A stretch of DNA of 64,000 nt. Origin: Pelargonium cotyledonis (Eukaryota > Streptophyta > Magnoliopsida > Geraniales > Geraniaceae). The notes beneath the pieces were generated by a model. The model was not told the DNA's origin and made no database searches. It saw only the letters and a list, made by a program, of their open reading frames with translations. Shown here one piece after another: positions 1-13,169 of this stretch; position 1 is the stretch's first letter, and each line of letters starts with the position of its first letter. A program made the translations under genes and the position numbers. The stretch covers positions 186,001-250,000 of the forward strand of contig JAYMTA010000001.1 of NCBI GenBank assembly GCA_036897625.1. Direction: 5' to 3'.

Positions 1-3000
1 CCCTTTTTTATCTTTGGGGAGAGAGGCGGGATACCTCTTAATAAAAAGAGGTCTTATACTTGGTATTATTTCACGCACTGATAAAGCCTGTTAAAGTTCA
101 GTTCAGGAGATACCCATTAAAGTCTGAAAGCACATCAAATAAAGAATACAAACGGCTGTGCCTGGGATTCTTAAATAAGAAAAACTTAATTCGCAAGGAT
201 AGAAATCTGTTTACATAGCACATTATAATGAGCATAATATCTTTCTTTTTTAACTTCCTCGCGGGTGTTTCTGGGTTCTTTCTAGTTCGCTTCGTTTTAC
301 TTAACAGCTTTGTATAGTAAGGAATTCTTTAAGACTAAGTGCTTTTTCACTAACTAAGAGATACCAGGTTATCTAAGGTGTTTAATAAATAACGAGCGCT
401 TATAGGCTGTATTTTTTAAATTCCATATTCCGTATCTAGGATAAATGGAATCGCTTAGATATAATGAATAGTTTTTGCAAATCAAAGTTCTGTGAATTTA
501 GTAGATAAAAGAGAAGTAAGGTAATAGATCACTAACTCGAGATGCGAATTCTAGGTAAGCGCTAATTTTTTACGCACGTATTAAGGTTGGAACCTACTTA
601 TAGGATTCGGATTCTTATTATAAAGTAAAATACTCCTAATTTTCAGGAGGATCTTCCAAGAGGGTAGTGGAGGACATATAAGTCTTATAAAAAAGACAAA
701 TTAATTATTATAGAGTATGTAAGTGCAGCATATCCTATAGGGAGCTTAGTAAAGGAAAATCATAGTCTGAGTAGTAGCCAATTTCTAAAGGTATATTTAC
801 CGGTGAGCAGACAATAAAGTGAATTTTTTAAAAGTTTCTTTCAAATAGGAATCTTTTACTAGACTAATATAATCTAGAGCAGACCGCTTCAGTAATTTAA
901 GGTCTTCCTCTTCTTGACACGAATGGAAGTTCTTTAGATAAAAACCAGAAAATGGGACATGGTGTTATGTTTATACACTTATTGATTAGACAAGGAAGGG
1001 TTTAATAGCTCTATGCACGGTAGGGTAGGTTTATAACAAAGTTCTTGCTTGGTTCTTTTTTTGTTTACAGTTTTGATAAAACCAAAGCCAATACTAGGCA
1101 ATGTGTATCTATCCCCGGGGTTCCCACCACGTTAAATAGGTCTTGTTAAACCCGCGGTAGGTCCTTAGTGTATACTGCCTTTTAGATAATAGAGTAATTC
1201 TTTATCAGACCAGATGCCCTAAAACTGGATGCTATGAACCTAGAGTCAAAAACTATACTGCTTAGTAGCACCCTTTCAGTTTATGTCATTTATAACTGCT
1301 TATATATACGTAAATACACCCCGTAATCTTAGTAAACGAAACTGTTACTTACAAAAAGCTATTAAAGTGGAAAGAAAAACTTTCATTAAGATTCCCTTTA
1401 TAACATTAGTAAATACCTTTGACGGAAGTGCTAAAGGAAAAGGGAATACATAAAAGAGTTCCCTCTAGAACTAGAAGAGTCCAGTCATTTGTTATAAAAT
1501 ATAGAAACAAAGGCTAGTTTTAATTTATAAACAAGGTGTTACCTAGAAAATATTTTACTTAAGAAAAAGTCTTATTTAACTAAAAATTCGTAATCTAAAT
1601 AAGACAATTGCGAATAATCAGCTAGACAATTCTTATGCCAGGTTAATAAAGTTCACCTAGAACCCAGAATGGAGTTAATAAGAGAGTCTTTTATACCTAA
1701 TAATTTTTATAATAGGAAGAATCTCAATAAGTTTATTTAACGAGTAACTGGACGAAGCAGTTATCTATTACAGGCCTTTTTCTCACGAAAAGGAAAGAGT
1801 GTTCTGTTTCTGAGCTTTTCCAGTTGTATTTAGTTCGCAACTGTTTTGTTATACAGATTTATACCCACCCACTCCAAACAAAATCAATTGATTCTGGCAA
1901 GTTAACACTCTACGAGGCTCGTTTCTACTTAAGTAAAATAATGCAGAGCAGACAGAATGGTATATTATCTATCCCACTTTTTAGGAAAGGGCTGACAATA
2001 AGACTGTAAAATTAGGAGAGATTCGAGTTCAAGCTTTTAGGATCTCTTAACTTTTATAAAGATTGAGACTAGTAAGACTCTGGTTCCACATGAAACCTAA
2101 TTCGAACTTAGAGGCCTTGGCTTGCTATGAGGGTACTCAGAAGTAGTGCTTTACGGGCCAGCAGTGCGGACTCTTAGGGATTCTCTTTATCTTATTGCTA
2201 GTTTGAAATATACAGCATTAGATATGTGCACCCCTTTTTATTTATAGATTTTTTAATACGGAATCCCTCCCCTTTCTTTCTAAGAATTTAAGGTTAGTGA
2301 GATTGCAGCAGACACATTCGAGCACACTAGGAGAAGAGAGATAATAGAACTCGTGTTATACACACGTCAGAAAGTCTCAAGGCAAAGTTCTACTTTTTAA
2401 TAATTAAAAAGAATAGGTTAGTACTTCATAAACGAGAAAGGCAGGAATCTAATCATTTTATAAGCAATTGAATTTGATATAACTAAAGTAAAGAGGAATT
2501 CGCAAATAGAATGCCCCATAAGGCAGACTTTCAAAATTGGTGTAGATGAGATAAGTAGGAATAATCCAACCGAACTGCCCCCTAAAAGTATAAGGAAATT
2601 CCAGACACATATAAACAGTAGATCTTGAAAAGGAACTTTATTAAGTCATTAACGTAGAAAAAGAAGGAGTTAGTAGACCGTATCCCTTCCTTACACGGGC
2701 TTTGTTATTCAAAAAGACTTTTTTGTAACTAGAATACTATGAGCTGGCGGACTTAAGTGAAAGTACTGACCAAGCCCTCACAACTTATATTTATGAAGAA
2801 CGTAGATTAACTATAGGAATCTTTTTAGTCGTAAAGATCTAAATATACAGGTTAAATACTAATAATTAAAATAAGGAAGTTTACGCTTCTAGCTACCCTA
2901 GAGTCTTTGAAATGCTTTAATAGAACTAGGAATCTCTATCTTTTTTGAGTGGATAACTTTGAAGGTGTTGGTAATAGAATCCAATCTAGTGATACAAGAA

Positions 3001-3197
3001 ACACTTAGAATAAGCTGTACTCTAATTGGCAATCCCTGCAAAACTTGAGATAGAGATGGACTTTGACTGTAGTAAAAAATGACTATATTACTGTTTATAA
3101 CTGGGAACTGGAAGGCCCTCAAACATCTTATAATAACGAATAACTTAAACCTTTTACTTAATAAGAGTGTTTATACCCCCATGCATAATTGGAATAA
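1..3197. other. Non-coding stretch, nothing recognised
   Basis: No open frame here has recognisable protein content, and the longest are of chance length. The only structure seen is a pair of small inverted repeats. One has a 7-bp stem, ACCTCTT/AAGAGGT, at 33-39 and 46-52 with a 6-nt loop. The other is AGAGAT/ATCTCT at 2017-2022 and 2042-2047, with a T-loop-like GTTCAAG in its loop. Neither is followed by a T-run, so I do not call a terminator. Confidence 0.6.
33..52. repeat. Short perfect hairpin
   Basis: ACCTCTT (33-39) and AAGAGGT (46-52) form a perfect 7-bp stem around the 6-nt loop AATAAA. It lies at the window edge and its context is unknown. A run of T does not follow, which argues against an intrinsic terminator. 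Stems of this size are expected now and then by chance in AT-rich DNA. Confidence 0.4.
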
Positions 3198-3258
3198 GTA
3201 TGCTTTGAACCCTCGTGTGTCATTATCATAAAGTATATGACAGGGCAGCTTAGATTAG
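3198..3258 (-). pseudogene. tRNA-like relic, identity unclear
   Basis: On the minus strand a T-arm-like word, CGAGGGTTCAAA (3205-3216), sits at the usual distance downstream of an imperfect D-arm-like stretch. The 5' T-stem strand GAGGG is typical of real tRNAs, but the bases after the loop (GCATAC) do not pair with it. A 5-bp stem TCATA/TATGA lies where the anticodon arm should be, yet no loop with a U33-like base and a sensible anticodon can be assigned. I see a tRNA-derived fragment or a chance resemblance. The T-loop is the only strong element. Confidence 0.2.
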
Positions 3259-6200
3259 AGAGTGAACTTATGTTATACAATGGAAACGAAGCCCTCTCCA
3301 AGGTATCCATCACTAACCAAATAAAGGTTAGGTGCTATAAAGTACTTTATAGTATTATCTTATTACTTACATATTTTCTTACTTCCGAAAACTTAACTAT
3401 TACTGGTTAGATTAGGACTACAATTTCTTAATAGATGTCCTATAAAAGTGGAGCAGCGTAAGAATGAAAAAAAAAATTACTAACCTTAGACTAGCAAAAC
3501 TCAGGATTGACCTTCCATAGTAGGAAGAGGTTTAATTAAAATAGTAAACCCTAGAGATTCTAAGGAATTACCTTACATATAAACTAAAACGACTCCTTAG
3601 GATTACCCATATTTCTCATATCTTATATACGAAAGAAAAGCCGCGCCCTTTATAAAGTCTATTCTTTACATCTTGGTTGGTAATCCCAATTTTACTTACT
3701 GAGATTCAAGCCCAGAAGAAACCCCTATTAAGTACTCATACTACTCAACCTTTACAAAAGACCTCCTCGGATTAAAAATATATAAGGCCCGGGACTCCAG
3801 GAGGTCGTTAGGATAATTTTTTTGGATAAGGATAAGAGCAAGACTTATTTATTTTAGAAAACAAGAGGCGGGTAAGGATTTGCTAGGGTTTTTATTTTAA
3901 TCTTAAAAGGTAGCTTTTCTGGCGTAATACATATACTTAACGATACCTTTTTCATTTTAGGAGTAACCCACTCTTTCACCGAAGTAAAACTTAGCGATTT
4001 AAGAGCTGAGGAGCAATAAATATATAGCAAATCCTTTATAAGTCACAACTTTAAAGCTAATCAAGTTTCATTTACAGAAATTCCCTAATTTAATAAGATT
4101 TCTAGGATATGTAAGACTACACATATTACGCAACTAATATATATATAACTCTAGGAAAGTACTAACTCTTTAACTGCAGGCGGTACCCTTTTTTAGCTCC
4201 TTAATTACAAATAAAAGCCTAGCACTTCAAATACTTTGGGTACTCTAGGAATAAAGGAACTCCTGTATGGGCTACAAAAATTAACCATAGAACTCAGAGT
4301 AGTAGCTCTACTAGTTAGGTGTAAAGCCTAGAATAGAAGGGAATATTTTTCTTTATGTCACCGATTCAAAACCTGCGGCAAAGATTCCTTTATTTTTATG
4401 TGGTATTCCAAGCTACAATACATTGCTCACTCGTATTTCCTTCTTTTAAAAATTTCTTTTTACAGAGCTAGCCTTGGACCAGTACTTTGCATAGCCTAAA
4501 GTAGAAAGAAAAATATTAAGCTTGGTACGCGGATTTACCGGCATAAGGTTTTAAGAATCTTGAAGCCTACCCCTTTTTGGAAATAGATTTTACACCCAGT
4601 TGTACTCAAAATAAGAAAGTATCGGAAAAGGAGAGCGGAATTTCCTATTAAAGGTTGGTTACAGGTGATATAAGCACTTCGTAAAGGATTCGAGTGCCCT
4701 TTTTTATAAATATCTTCTATTCCTAGATGTTAATAAGAAGGTGTTGTTGGGCGTTGAGGGTTCCAGAGGAATTTAGAATATCCGAGTTCAATCAGAGAGA
4801 TAACTTCTTTGTCAAACTCCGGGGTTCCTTATTAGCAAGATACAGAATATAATATAAAGACAAGGAAGGGTCCTGTGACTGTAGAGTTTCGGACTATTCA
4901 ATCTGTTTTTAAGCTAGAATATCCTTGTCCTTTCAAAATAAGTCAAAATAAAAGTTATGTTTCCTTTTAGAAAGGGACACTTTTGATAGTGAAAGAATAG
5001 GGCAAAGCACTTGTTTCGTTTTGAATCCTTGAGGAGAACTCATGAATAATAATGACTAAAAGTTCGTAGTTCAATCAAGCCTTAGTTCCTTGTTTAAGAG
5101 AGATCTTGCTATCTATAGTAATACTGCACTGTTTGATAGTTAAGTAACAATTCTTCTCAATATCTCCGCATTCTTTAAAACCCGCAGGAGTTTTTTAAAG
5201 GACTTCGAGGTACCTAGTTAATACAAAATTCCGGATATCATGGATTGGTGTCGGGTAAGTTTAACTGTAAGTTAACTCAAGGAATACTCTTGTATAGGTC
5301 TTTGTCCTGAAGAAGTACGAATCTCTCACGCAGCTATATGTTTTTTTGTTAAAATCTTTTAGGAACCCTTTTCGGCGTAAGGGAATAAAAAGGAAGTCTA
5401 TGATATAATAAATATAATTGTTGTCTCTAAGAGAGGGGATACTTCTAGGTGTGTGAAATAAAGTAACGGGATATAAGTATAAGAGAAGAAGCTCTTAAGA
5501 GAGGCCCTATTTCCACAAGAACCAGAAATCAACCAGACAAACACTCAAGAAAGAGGGTAAGGAAATTGACTTTCCCTATATCTATTGTACTTATTGAGGG
5601 TTTTTGCTAAGTATAGAAGATTCGCTAACGCTAAAGCCAGAGGAATCCGGTTGCATTTCCCACATATAGTATGTATAAAAAGCCATTCCTATTATCTTAA
5701 ATTACAAGTCGAAATACCCCAAAATACTCTTAATTTTTATGGAAAAGGAGACCTTTTAATTATAGTTTCATACGACTTTTCTCAGAAGTTTTAGTAAAGT
5801 AGGAAGCAAAATGAATAGGTAAAATCCAATAAATAGTATAAAGACTGCCTTTAATAATCAGACAAATACTAACAAGAATTCTAAGCTAAAAATATAGCTA
5901 AGAGACTCCTCTTAGGAAATGGAGGTCCGATGAAAGTAATACAAATGCACTTTACCTACTAAAAACTTTATTCAATATCGCACGGGCTTAGGAGGACCCT
6001 TTTGGGGCCCTTTTTAATTTAGGACAAGATCTATACAAATATCTTACCCACCTTGTGTCTATTTTACTATATTCCCAGAATTACTGGGTTCTTTCTTTTG
6101 TGACAAACTTTGAGAAATTTCCTCAATTAAATGAATTCCGGAGTTTACCGGATACTTTTGGTGCTTTTTCCGTTCTCTTTTATTGGCAAATTCCTTTTAT

Positions 6201-6730
6201 ATTAGTACAATAAACAACACGCTCTAACTTTTTCTAAAATTACGAAAAAGTTACGATGTAACTAGGGGTTTCTAAAGTACTAAATAAGATTTTTCTTTAA
6301 GATTTAAGATTATAAAGGAATCTATCTATATTTAATTATTAACTGTGAGTCATTTTTTAAACTAACCAATGCCCTAATTTTATATAAGACATCTTTGTAC
6401 ATTTTCACATTAAAATAATCGAATCCTTAAACTAAGAATCTAGAAATTCTTGTAGTATAGAGAGCCCAGTTTCTCTTTTAAATTACTTCTATTTCGTGGC
6501 AATTAGGCATTGATGCAGAAAGAGCAAAGTCAAACTATTATATACGAATAGACCAAAACCAAAGTTGCGAGTAGTTTTTTTGATCCAAGTCCTATCGCGT
6601 AAACACGAAACATATTAAGCCACTTCATTAACCGAAAAGAAAAAGCATAAACCATCTATTCGTAACTGCATCAAGCAGAAACTTAGTTGAACACATTTGT
6701 TAAATTATACAACAAAAAGATTGAAATAGT
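3259..6730. other. Non-coding stretch with one inverted repeat
   Basis: No gene is recognised. The stretch holds an 8-bp inverted repeat at 3760-3806, a short AT dinucleotide run near 4137-4147, and a 69-codon open frame at 5585-5794 of chance length with no family resemblance. The word CCTGCGG beside a T-loop-like TTTTGAATCG near 4370-4390 hints at a further eroded tRNA 3' end, but is too weak to call. Confidence 0.5.
3760..3806. repeat. 8-bp inverted repeat with GC-rich loop
   Basis: GACCTCCT (3760-3767) is perfectly complementary to AGGAGGTC (3799-3806). The 31-nt loop contains the palindromic word GGCCCGGG and one copy of the over-represented word GGACTCC (3792-3798). Stable hairpins are common in organelle spacers, but I see no second copy of this one. 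No function is assigned. Confidence 0.4.
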
Positions 6731-6800
6731 AGCGCTAGAATTCCAGCATTGCTCACAAAACTAGAAAGGCTGAATACGACAGGTTCAAGTCCATCAGCTG
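6731..6800 (+). pseudogene. tRNA-like relic, 3' part best preserved
   Basis: A T-arm-like word ACAGGTTCAAGTCC ends this stretch on the plus strand. The two pairs next to the T-loop (GG/CC) are intact, which is unusual in this window; the outer three are not. Upstream, a CTAGAAAGGCTGAATACG stretch occupies the place of the anticodon and variable regions but forms no convincing stem. The D-arm is not recognisable. I read it as the 3' half of a tRNA-derived sequence. Confidence 0.2.
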
Positions 6801-7108
6801 CTTTTGTCACAAGGGACAATTACAGTTTAGGGGAATTCCGCATAAGCAAAAACAGAGAAACACAAAAGCAACCCTTACACTGCTTAAGAAAGAGTGAGCT
6901 CTTAAAGAATCCACTAAATATAAAGAGTATTCTTCGCCAAGGAATAAAGTAACCATCCTCTCCTTTGTTTCAGAAATAGTACTAAGAAGCTGTATAATAT
7001 AGTGTAATGATTCCAAGGAAGATATGCGTAAACCTACGGCCTTACGGTCGATTCTATCATTTTTCGAAGCGAGACATTCTTTAGTTTTGAGTTACCAAAT
7101 AGAAATTT

Positions 7109-7176
7109 GAATTATGCGACTCGAACCAACGATATACTTGTCAATTCACAAGCGCTCTACCAAGTCTCTAGTAACA
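7109..7176 (-). pseudogene. tRNA-like relic, possibly tRNA-His type
   Basis: The minus strand reads GACTTGGTAGAGCGCTTG, a strong D-arm to anticodon-arm consensus, and about 25 nt later GTTGGTTCGAGTCGCAT, a T-arm. The anticodon region contains TTGTGAA, close to the TTGTGAT loop of tRNA-His, but the stem is CTTGT/ACAAG around only six bases, so identity is doubtful. In the T-stem, three of five pairs form at best, counting one wobble. No acceptor stem is visible. The 3' end (ATTATGCGACTCGAACC on the plus strand) recurs almost exactly at 48486-48502. Confidence 0.3.
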
Positions 7177-9600
7177 GTAGTGAACCCGCGCGCACTACTT
7201 CGAGTTAGTAATGCCCTAACTTTTCAATACAATAAGTACTGTACACTCTAAACAACCTACCAGGTAGCCTACGGAGTACTTGTAAAAAGGAGGGTTGATT
7301 ATAAAGTCTATTTTATATAAGTGATTTTGATTCCCCTCTTTTTGATAGCTTGTACTTATTTAGCTGCTTCCTCCTATCTTATAATTAAAATGAGTAGCTT
7401 CTAGACTGCAAGAAAGACCTATACTGGTCCGGGGTTGTCGGCTTACAGGAATATCTCAATATACGAGTTCTTGACCTTTCTTATGCAAGCTTATACATTT
7501 CGGGCGGGACCTTCGGCTTTTTGCTAAGGCTATATAGATGGAGCATGACTTCTTGTGAATGCCTGTTAAGTATTTACATTATCTTGAAATCTCGCCGGGA
7601 GTCTGGTTTAAGTTTTAGGGCGTTCCTTGGTAATTATTTCACTCATAAAAACTTGTTAACTTTAATTTCACATCTACTTGCAGGTTTGACTATTATTTTT
7701 TTGTTAGGTAAAGGGCTCCTTTCCACTTATTCCCCTTGGTTAAGCACATGTGTTATAATAATATAATCAAAACTCCTTCTTAGTAATGGACCCAGAGTTA
7801 TTAACTATTTAATAGCTGTTTTCGGGTGCTAATTTAGAAAAATTACAGCCTATAAGCTAGTAACACTAAACCTTGATCTATAATCTCTACCGAACTAATA
7901 GTGTAGGGTAGAACTTAAGAGACTATAAAGCCTTCTAGTAGGATATTAAATGAGGCACTTATTATCTAATAAGCAATCTTTTCAACACTTATAGATATGA
8001 CCTCCGATTTTCCTAAAAAATGGATAAAACTAAAGTTTCTTTTCGAGCAAAGTGAAAATCAAGGCTATATTCTTCTAAGTATCAGAAATAAGATATACTT
8101 AGCTTGCATCTAAACAAGTAAACTTGACGAAAAGCTTGGTGTGATCAGCGGCTTACAAAGTTTATATGGATAAATACCAAAATTATACCCTAGTGAGGAA
8201 GAGCAAAAGCAGTCTTTTAATAACTTATATAGAAATAGTATAGCAATATATTTAGATCTTCTTGTCTGCTTTTCCAATGTAGTGAGTAAAGTAAGCAGTG
8301 ATTTTCCGTGGAATGAAAGTGGTAGAACATGGGGTAGTTTGATTGTCATCCAAAGGTTCCAGTGGTATTATGCTCTGTTTGAAAAGCTAAGAGTTCTGTA
8401 AAGCCATTTTCTAGGAGTTGCTTGTTTCTTTGTTTCTAGGTGCTGAGTCAAGACTATGGTCTAGCCAAGAAAGTTCTTTCTCTGAGGAAAGGCAAGGGTA
8501 AAGCTATGAAGACAGTTACTCAGGAGAAGAGTAAGAGTATCCTATTGTATTTACTGAGCTATTGGGGTTCCTTCAACTGACGCTATATTTTTTTTATAAA
8601 TGCAATTAGAATTCCACTGGGGACTACTCTTATCCGAGAGAAGTAGTGAAATCACGAAGCCTCCTATCAATTTCGAAGTAGAACATTAATTCGTCAGTAC
8701 AAATTATGCAGTTTTTCTATGACTTAATGAGTCTGAAACACAAATCGGGTTCTTTACAAAGTTGAATAATTTATACCCTTACAGATAATTGTGCTTACTT
8801 AAGCTCCTTAAAACCCTTCCAGAGTTCCCTATGCATCTCTCAGTGCTTCAGGATCCGCTAAAGCGTTAGTCCATTTCTTCAACTTATAAACTAGTCTTGA
8901 TTTACCTCTTACAGGAAGAAAACTTTGATTAGTAGGGTCAGGACCCTTAACAATATTTATAAAAGAGGTCTGTTTTATAGAGTCTTTATAGATCTTATCC
9001 TTAATTGGTTATGTTCTTTTTTTATCCTAAAATTCCAAATATTTAATGTGTAATGATAGATTTTCTTAATAGGAAGTCCAAGCAGCCCAGGGTGGAGGAA
9101 ACTCCTAATTCCAAAGTATCCTATATAATTAGATTAGTAACCTACTTAGTCCACTTATACAGTGGTGTATAATAACGGAACTTTTTCAGTACCATTATAA
9201 AGAAAGTACGGACTTATAGAATCCTGAGCAGCCTACGCGGAAGTTCTTTCACTTTTTGCAAGAGGTGTCTCAAAGCCCTTTTTTAGTCAGGTGGTACTCT
9301 GCTTACTTAATATAACTATACCCAATACACTTTATTACTATCTATTACACAAAAAAATCTAATTAAAATAAAGAGTAAGAACTACTATAGAATACTTACT
9401 TATATAAAGAGTAATCCCCAACTAGAGCTACTGGTCACTACAAGACAAAGACAGGGATACACGGGCTCCCCTAGGAGGAGTCCCAGTACCCATAAGAAAG
9501 ATAGAACCCATAAGCTCCATAGTGAATGAGTAAAGACATAGGTAGAACGGAGGAGTTGCTTTCCTCTTTCTGCTACCTAGTTTTCTTTTTCTAGTTATCA

Positions 9601-10013
9601 AACCAAACAAAAGCAAATCAATTCAATCAATTAAGAAAGAAGGTATACAGAATAAAACAAGGCTCCAAAAGAGTCCGCTAGAGAATAAGAGTCTAGTTAT
9701 GAGTACAGGAGGTATTCTCAGGTAGAACCCATAACAAGAAGGAGTCTAAAGTAAAAAAGGGCACTTAGGAATAAAACTAAGGGTTACTTGTAACTCATAA
9801 CTTCTTAACTGGATACGGAAGAATAGAGCCTTGACTTTCACCGACTTTAATATGAAACCTAGAAAACCAAAGGAGTCCTTTCTTTCTGCTCAGAAGGTGG
9901 AAGGTATAGCATAAGGTTTTTGCAGCTATAGATAAGTTTTTTTACTAGAACCTTGGTAATAAAGGAAGCATCGTATCTATTACTTTGAATTCTTTAACCA
10001 AACAAAAGCAAAT
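9601..10013. repeat. Pair of 18-bp exact direct repeats
   Basis: AACCAAACAAAAGCAAAT occurs at 9601-9618 and again at 9996-10013, 395 bp apart in the same orientation. The flanks differ. An exact 18-mer is unlikely by chance in 64 kb even in A-rich sequence, so a short duplication or recombination footprint is plausible. The DNA between them is purine-rich and has no recognised gene. Confidence 0.4.
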
Positions 10014-13000
10014 ACTAGTTGAAGAAAATTAGCCTAAATTCTTAACAATATTGCATTTCCTTGAACTATATATACTATTTTTATAAATGAGAGTACGTGA
10101 AGGAATAGACTAATACTTGCTCTTTCAAAGGGTTTGCTGTAGTAGAAACATAGCCTTGCTTATTCTGCAAAAAGGCGCCTTTATTACTTAATTTAACTTA
10201 CAAAATTGGTGTATGTATTATACTCGTTGGGAAATACACTTAATAAAACCTGTATCCCTATAAATTAGCAAGTCCTTAAGCAATAAAAGTTATGCTAGCA
10301 AAGGCTCCATTCACCTGAGGGGAAATAAAAGAATTGTTCAGATAGTATGTTTTAAACTAAGATTTTAGGCAAGGCAGGGGAAAAAGGGTACTCTCGGAAT
10401 TTAGCGGATAAGTTGTAAGAGCTATGTAACACATTGGTTGACAGCTTCTTAGTATTATTATAGAGCCCACTACTTCTTAGCCTTGAGTTTTTGTTATACC
10501 ACGTAAAGGTTGCTATTATTATCTAGCCGTACCTATACCAAAGTTTAGATACACAATTAATCGATTCGATCGATGATTTAATTTAACAAATTCAACATAT
10601 TTACTAATTTAAAAGACATATACGAAATATTGTAATTTAAATGGCGAGACTCCGGGTTACCTAATAACCTATTTAATTATTCTTGGGCCTTCCATATCTA
10701 TATGCAATTCTTCCTATAATAGAGAGCTGTTTGCCTTATTAAGTGTCTTACCTGCTACAACTTATTAGACCTGGACATTTTTAATATCAGTATTACATTG
10801 AAATACTTAAAGTTAAAATATTAAAACTTAATAGGATCTAGGTAAACCGAATTAGAGGGTATATAGTTAAAAACCGGAATCGTGTTAAGCAAGTATTCCT
10901 TGTACTTGCTCTGAGGAATTGAATATTATTATATGAGTTCTACTTCTAAAATAAGAGTAGTTCCTATCAAAAGCAGAAGTTCTAGAAATTCAGGATAAAG
11001 GCATAGCCCCGAGCAGCTTTGCTAGTATTTTAATTATAAAATTTCTTAGACAGTCCTCTCTTTCTAAGGCTCTTAGACCCATATAATTAGGTAAGAGTTT
11101 CTAAACCAGTTCCCTATTAGTTAAGAATGTATTAAAAGAGCATCAATCCAGAATATAGTAGTTGCTTGATAAATATAAGAAATAAGTAACTCTTGTTAAA
11201 AATTGCCTTATATTTTAACTGCTGTAGTATAAAGTTAATAAATACTAAACAAATAACCTTTCCTCCTTCTATCCCAATAACTACCAAAATCCTCGGCTTA
11301 TAGAACAAAAAGAATTACTTTACCTAATGTTTAAAGACCATCTCTTTTTGAATTTAGTTTTGTACCAAAGACTCCTCCTTTATCTCAACCTGGATTTTAA
11401 TCACGGAGTCTTTTTCTATAAACAAATAACACAGAATTTTACTCAGACTCTCTAATACTAACTAAACTTATAATATAGAGATATTCATACATAAACTAGA
11501 TAATATACTTCCTTATTAGAAGATACATAGGGAATACAGGTATAGTTACACTAGGTACAGGTAACAAGAAGAGTATAGCTCTGAAGAAAGTTACAAAGAC
11601 ACAGATGGAGAAGTCAAGTGAATAAGAAGTTTTAGTTCTCTAACGGTAGGCTTATAACAGAAAGGATTAACTTCAGGATTACAAAGCGGCTTTGGTTTAT
11701 GTACCCATAAATTCCTAAAATTTGAAGCTACTATAGAGAATATAGATCAAAAATTTTTGGGACATAAAAAGAAAGGGATTCCTGTATTGTAAGTAGCTAC
11801 GCTTTTGAGATAGCCATACAAGATTTCAAATAGAGTTTCCGTATCTAAGGAAATTCTGTGTTTTGTTGTAACTTCAATTTATATCGTAGGCGGGTAACAA
11901 GTAGTATTCTTCATTTAACTCTAAAAATTCTTTTTAGTATAACACCAAGTTACGTATAAGTAGATTTTTTTACTAAGAACTTTGTTTTAAAAAAGATAAA
12001 GCCGAAGGCCGACTAAAACAAGGGAAAAGGTCTGAGTTCTGCTGGAGATTCCGATGAGGAAAAGATTAAGATAAACCTAGTTAGAATAAATAGGGGATTA
12101 GTTACTGAGCCTTTTAGCGCTCCTTTGATTTTTATATAATGCATGTTCTTCCATTTATCAACTTTATGACAAAAATAAGGAGCTTATTTAATTTCTTTAC
12201 AAATGGAGAGGTTTAATCCTTAATTACCGTAAAACTGTACTTTTTGGAACCCTTGTATACATAAGGAAATACTTAATTTACAAAATCTTGGATAAAGCTA
12301 GTAGAAATTCTTCCTTTTCGGGTTTTTGTAATAAACAAATTAGTAGCAAGATTGGCCTTTTTGCAAAAAAAATCTACGGGAAGACCCAAGATTCTCTTTC
12401 CCCTCGTTTTGAATTTCACTCCTTTTGTATCTTTATACTTTGTCTAGTTTTGGTAAAAATCTAACTAGGGGACTGCTTAAGACTCTTCGAGAGAGCTTCA
12501 AACAAAAGGGTTAGTACTTTTTCATATAAGAATAGCTTTGTGGATACAGGTGTCAATAAGACAGGGCTCTATTAAACTATAAATGCTAGTTAAGGGTTCT
12601 TGTACTTCTAACAGGATTACACATAAATAAAGTATATAGAAAAAGTAGGCAGTAACATCGTTAGAATAATAAATATTATAGAGTTTTATGAACTAACTGT
12701 CTTACTATAAGACATTCTCGCTCGGAAATATTTGGGCTTCCTAGATTAGGGATTTTTACCATTTTGATACTTGTCCATAACTGGAATTTCTAATAATTAC
12801 CAGGACCCTCTCCTTTCATTTCAATAAGAATAGAGTTTGATTAAAGGTTTAAACAAGGTATCGTTTTATCAACTCCCCAATTCCCTCGCCGGTTTTTTTT
12901 TCAGAACGAACGTGTAGATCCTTGCAATTAGATCCGGGTGTTGCTGCGTTTGTGTATACAAGTATTTAATGTAATACCTCTAATTAAAGTCCACTTTTAA

Positions 13001-13156
13001 AAGGGGTGCTTTTACTGAGTATTTACTTTTGGGTCCTTGTCAAACTAAGTTAAGATTTCAAAGGTATACTTTTTAGACTTAAGCGAGGGGTTTTCTCTAA
13101 TAAATTTAGTTGAAAAGCTTTCAAAAGCAGAGGGATAAGGTTCTTTATAAAAGTTT

Positions 13157-13169
13157 AGTACCGTGAGGG
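13157..13169 (+). other. Large-subunit rRNA signature word
   Basis: AGTACCGTGAGGG is identical to a nearly universal segment of large-subunit rRNA, where it is normally followed by AAAGG. Here the next bases are TATTGC, and the upstream bases do not match rRNA either, so only 13 nt are shared. A chance match to this particular 13-mer is improbable, but many rRNA words could have matched. It may be a relic scrap of an rRNA gene, a very short rRNA piece, or coincidence. Confidence 0.2.

Noticed and set aside
33-52. Hairpin considered as a transcription terminator
   Set aside because: No T-run follows the stem and no gene precedes it in the window.
8353-8403. CAGTGGTATTATGC followed by CTGTTTGAAAAGC on the plus strand, resembling a tRNA D-arm and a Gln anticodon loop
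   Set aside because: No T-arm, no paired anticodon stem and no acceptor stem. Too little to separate from chance.
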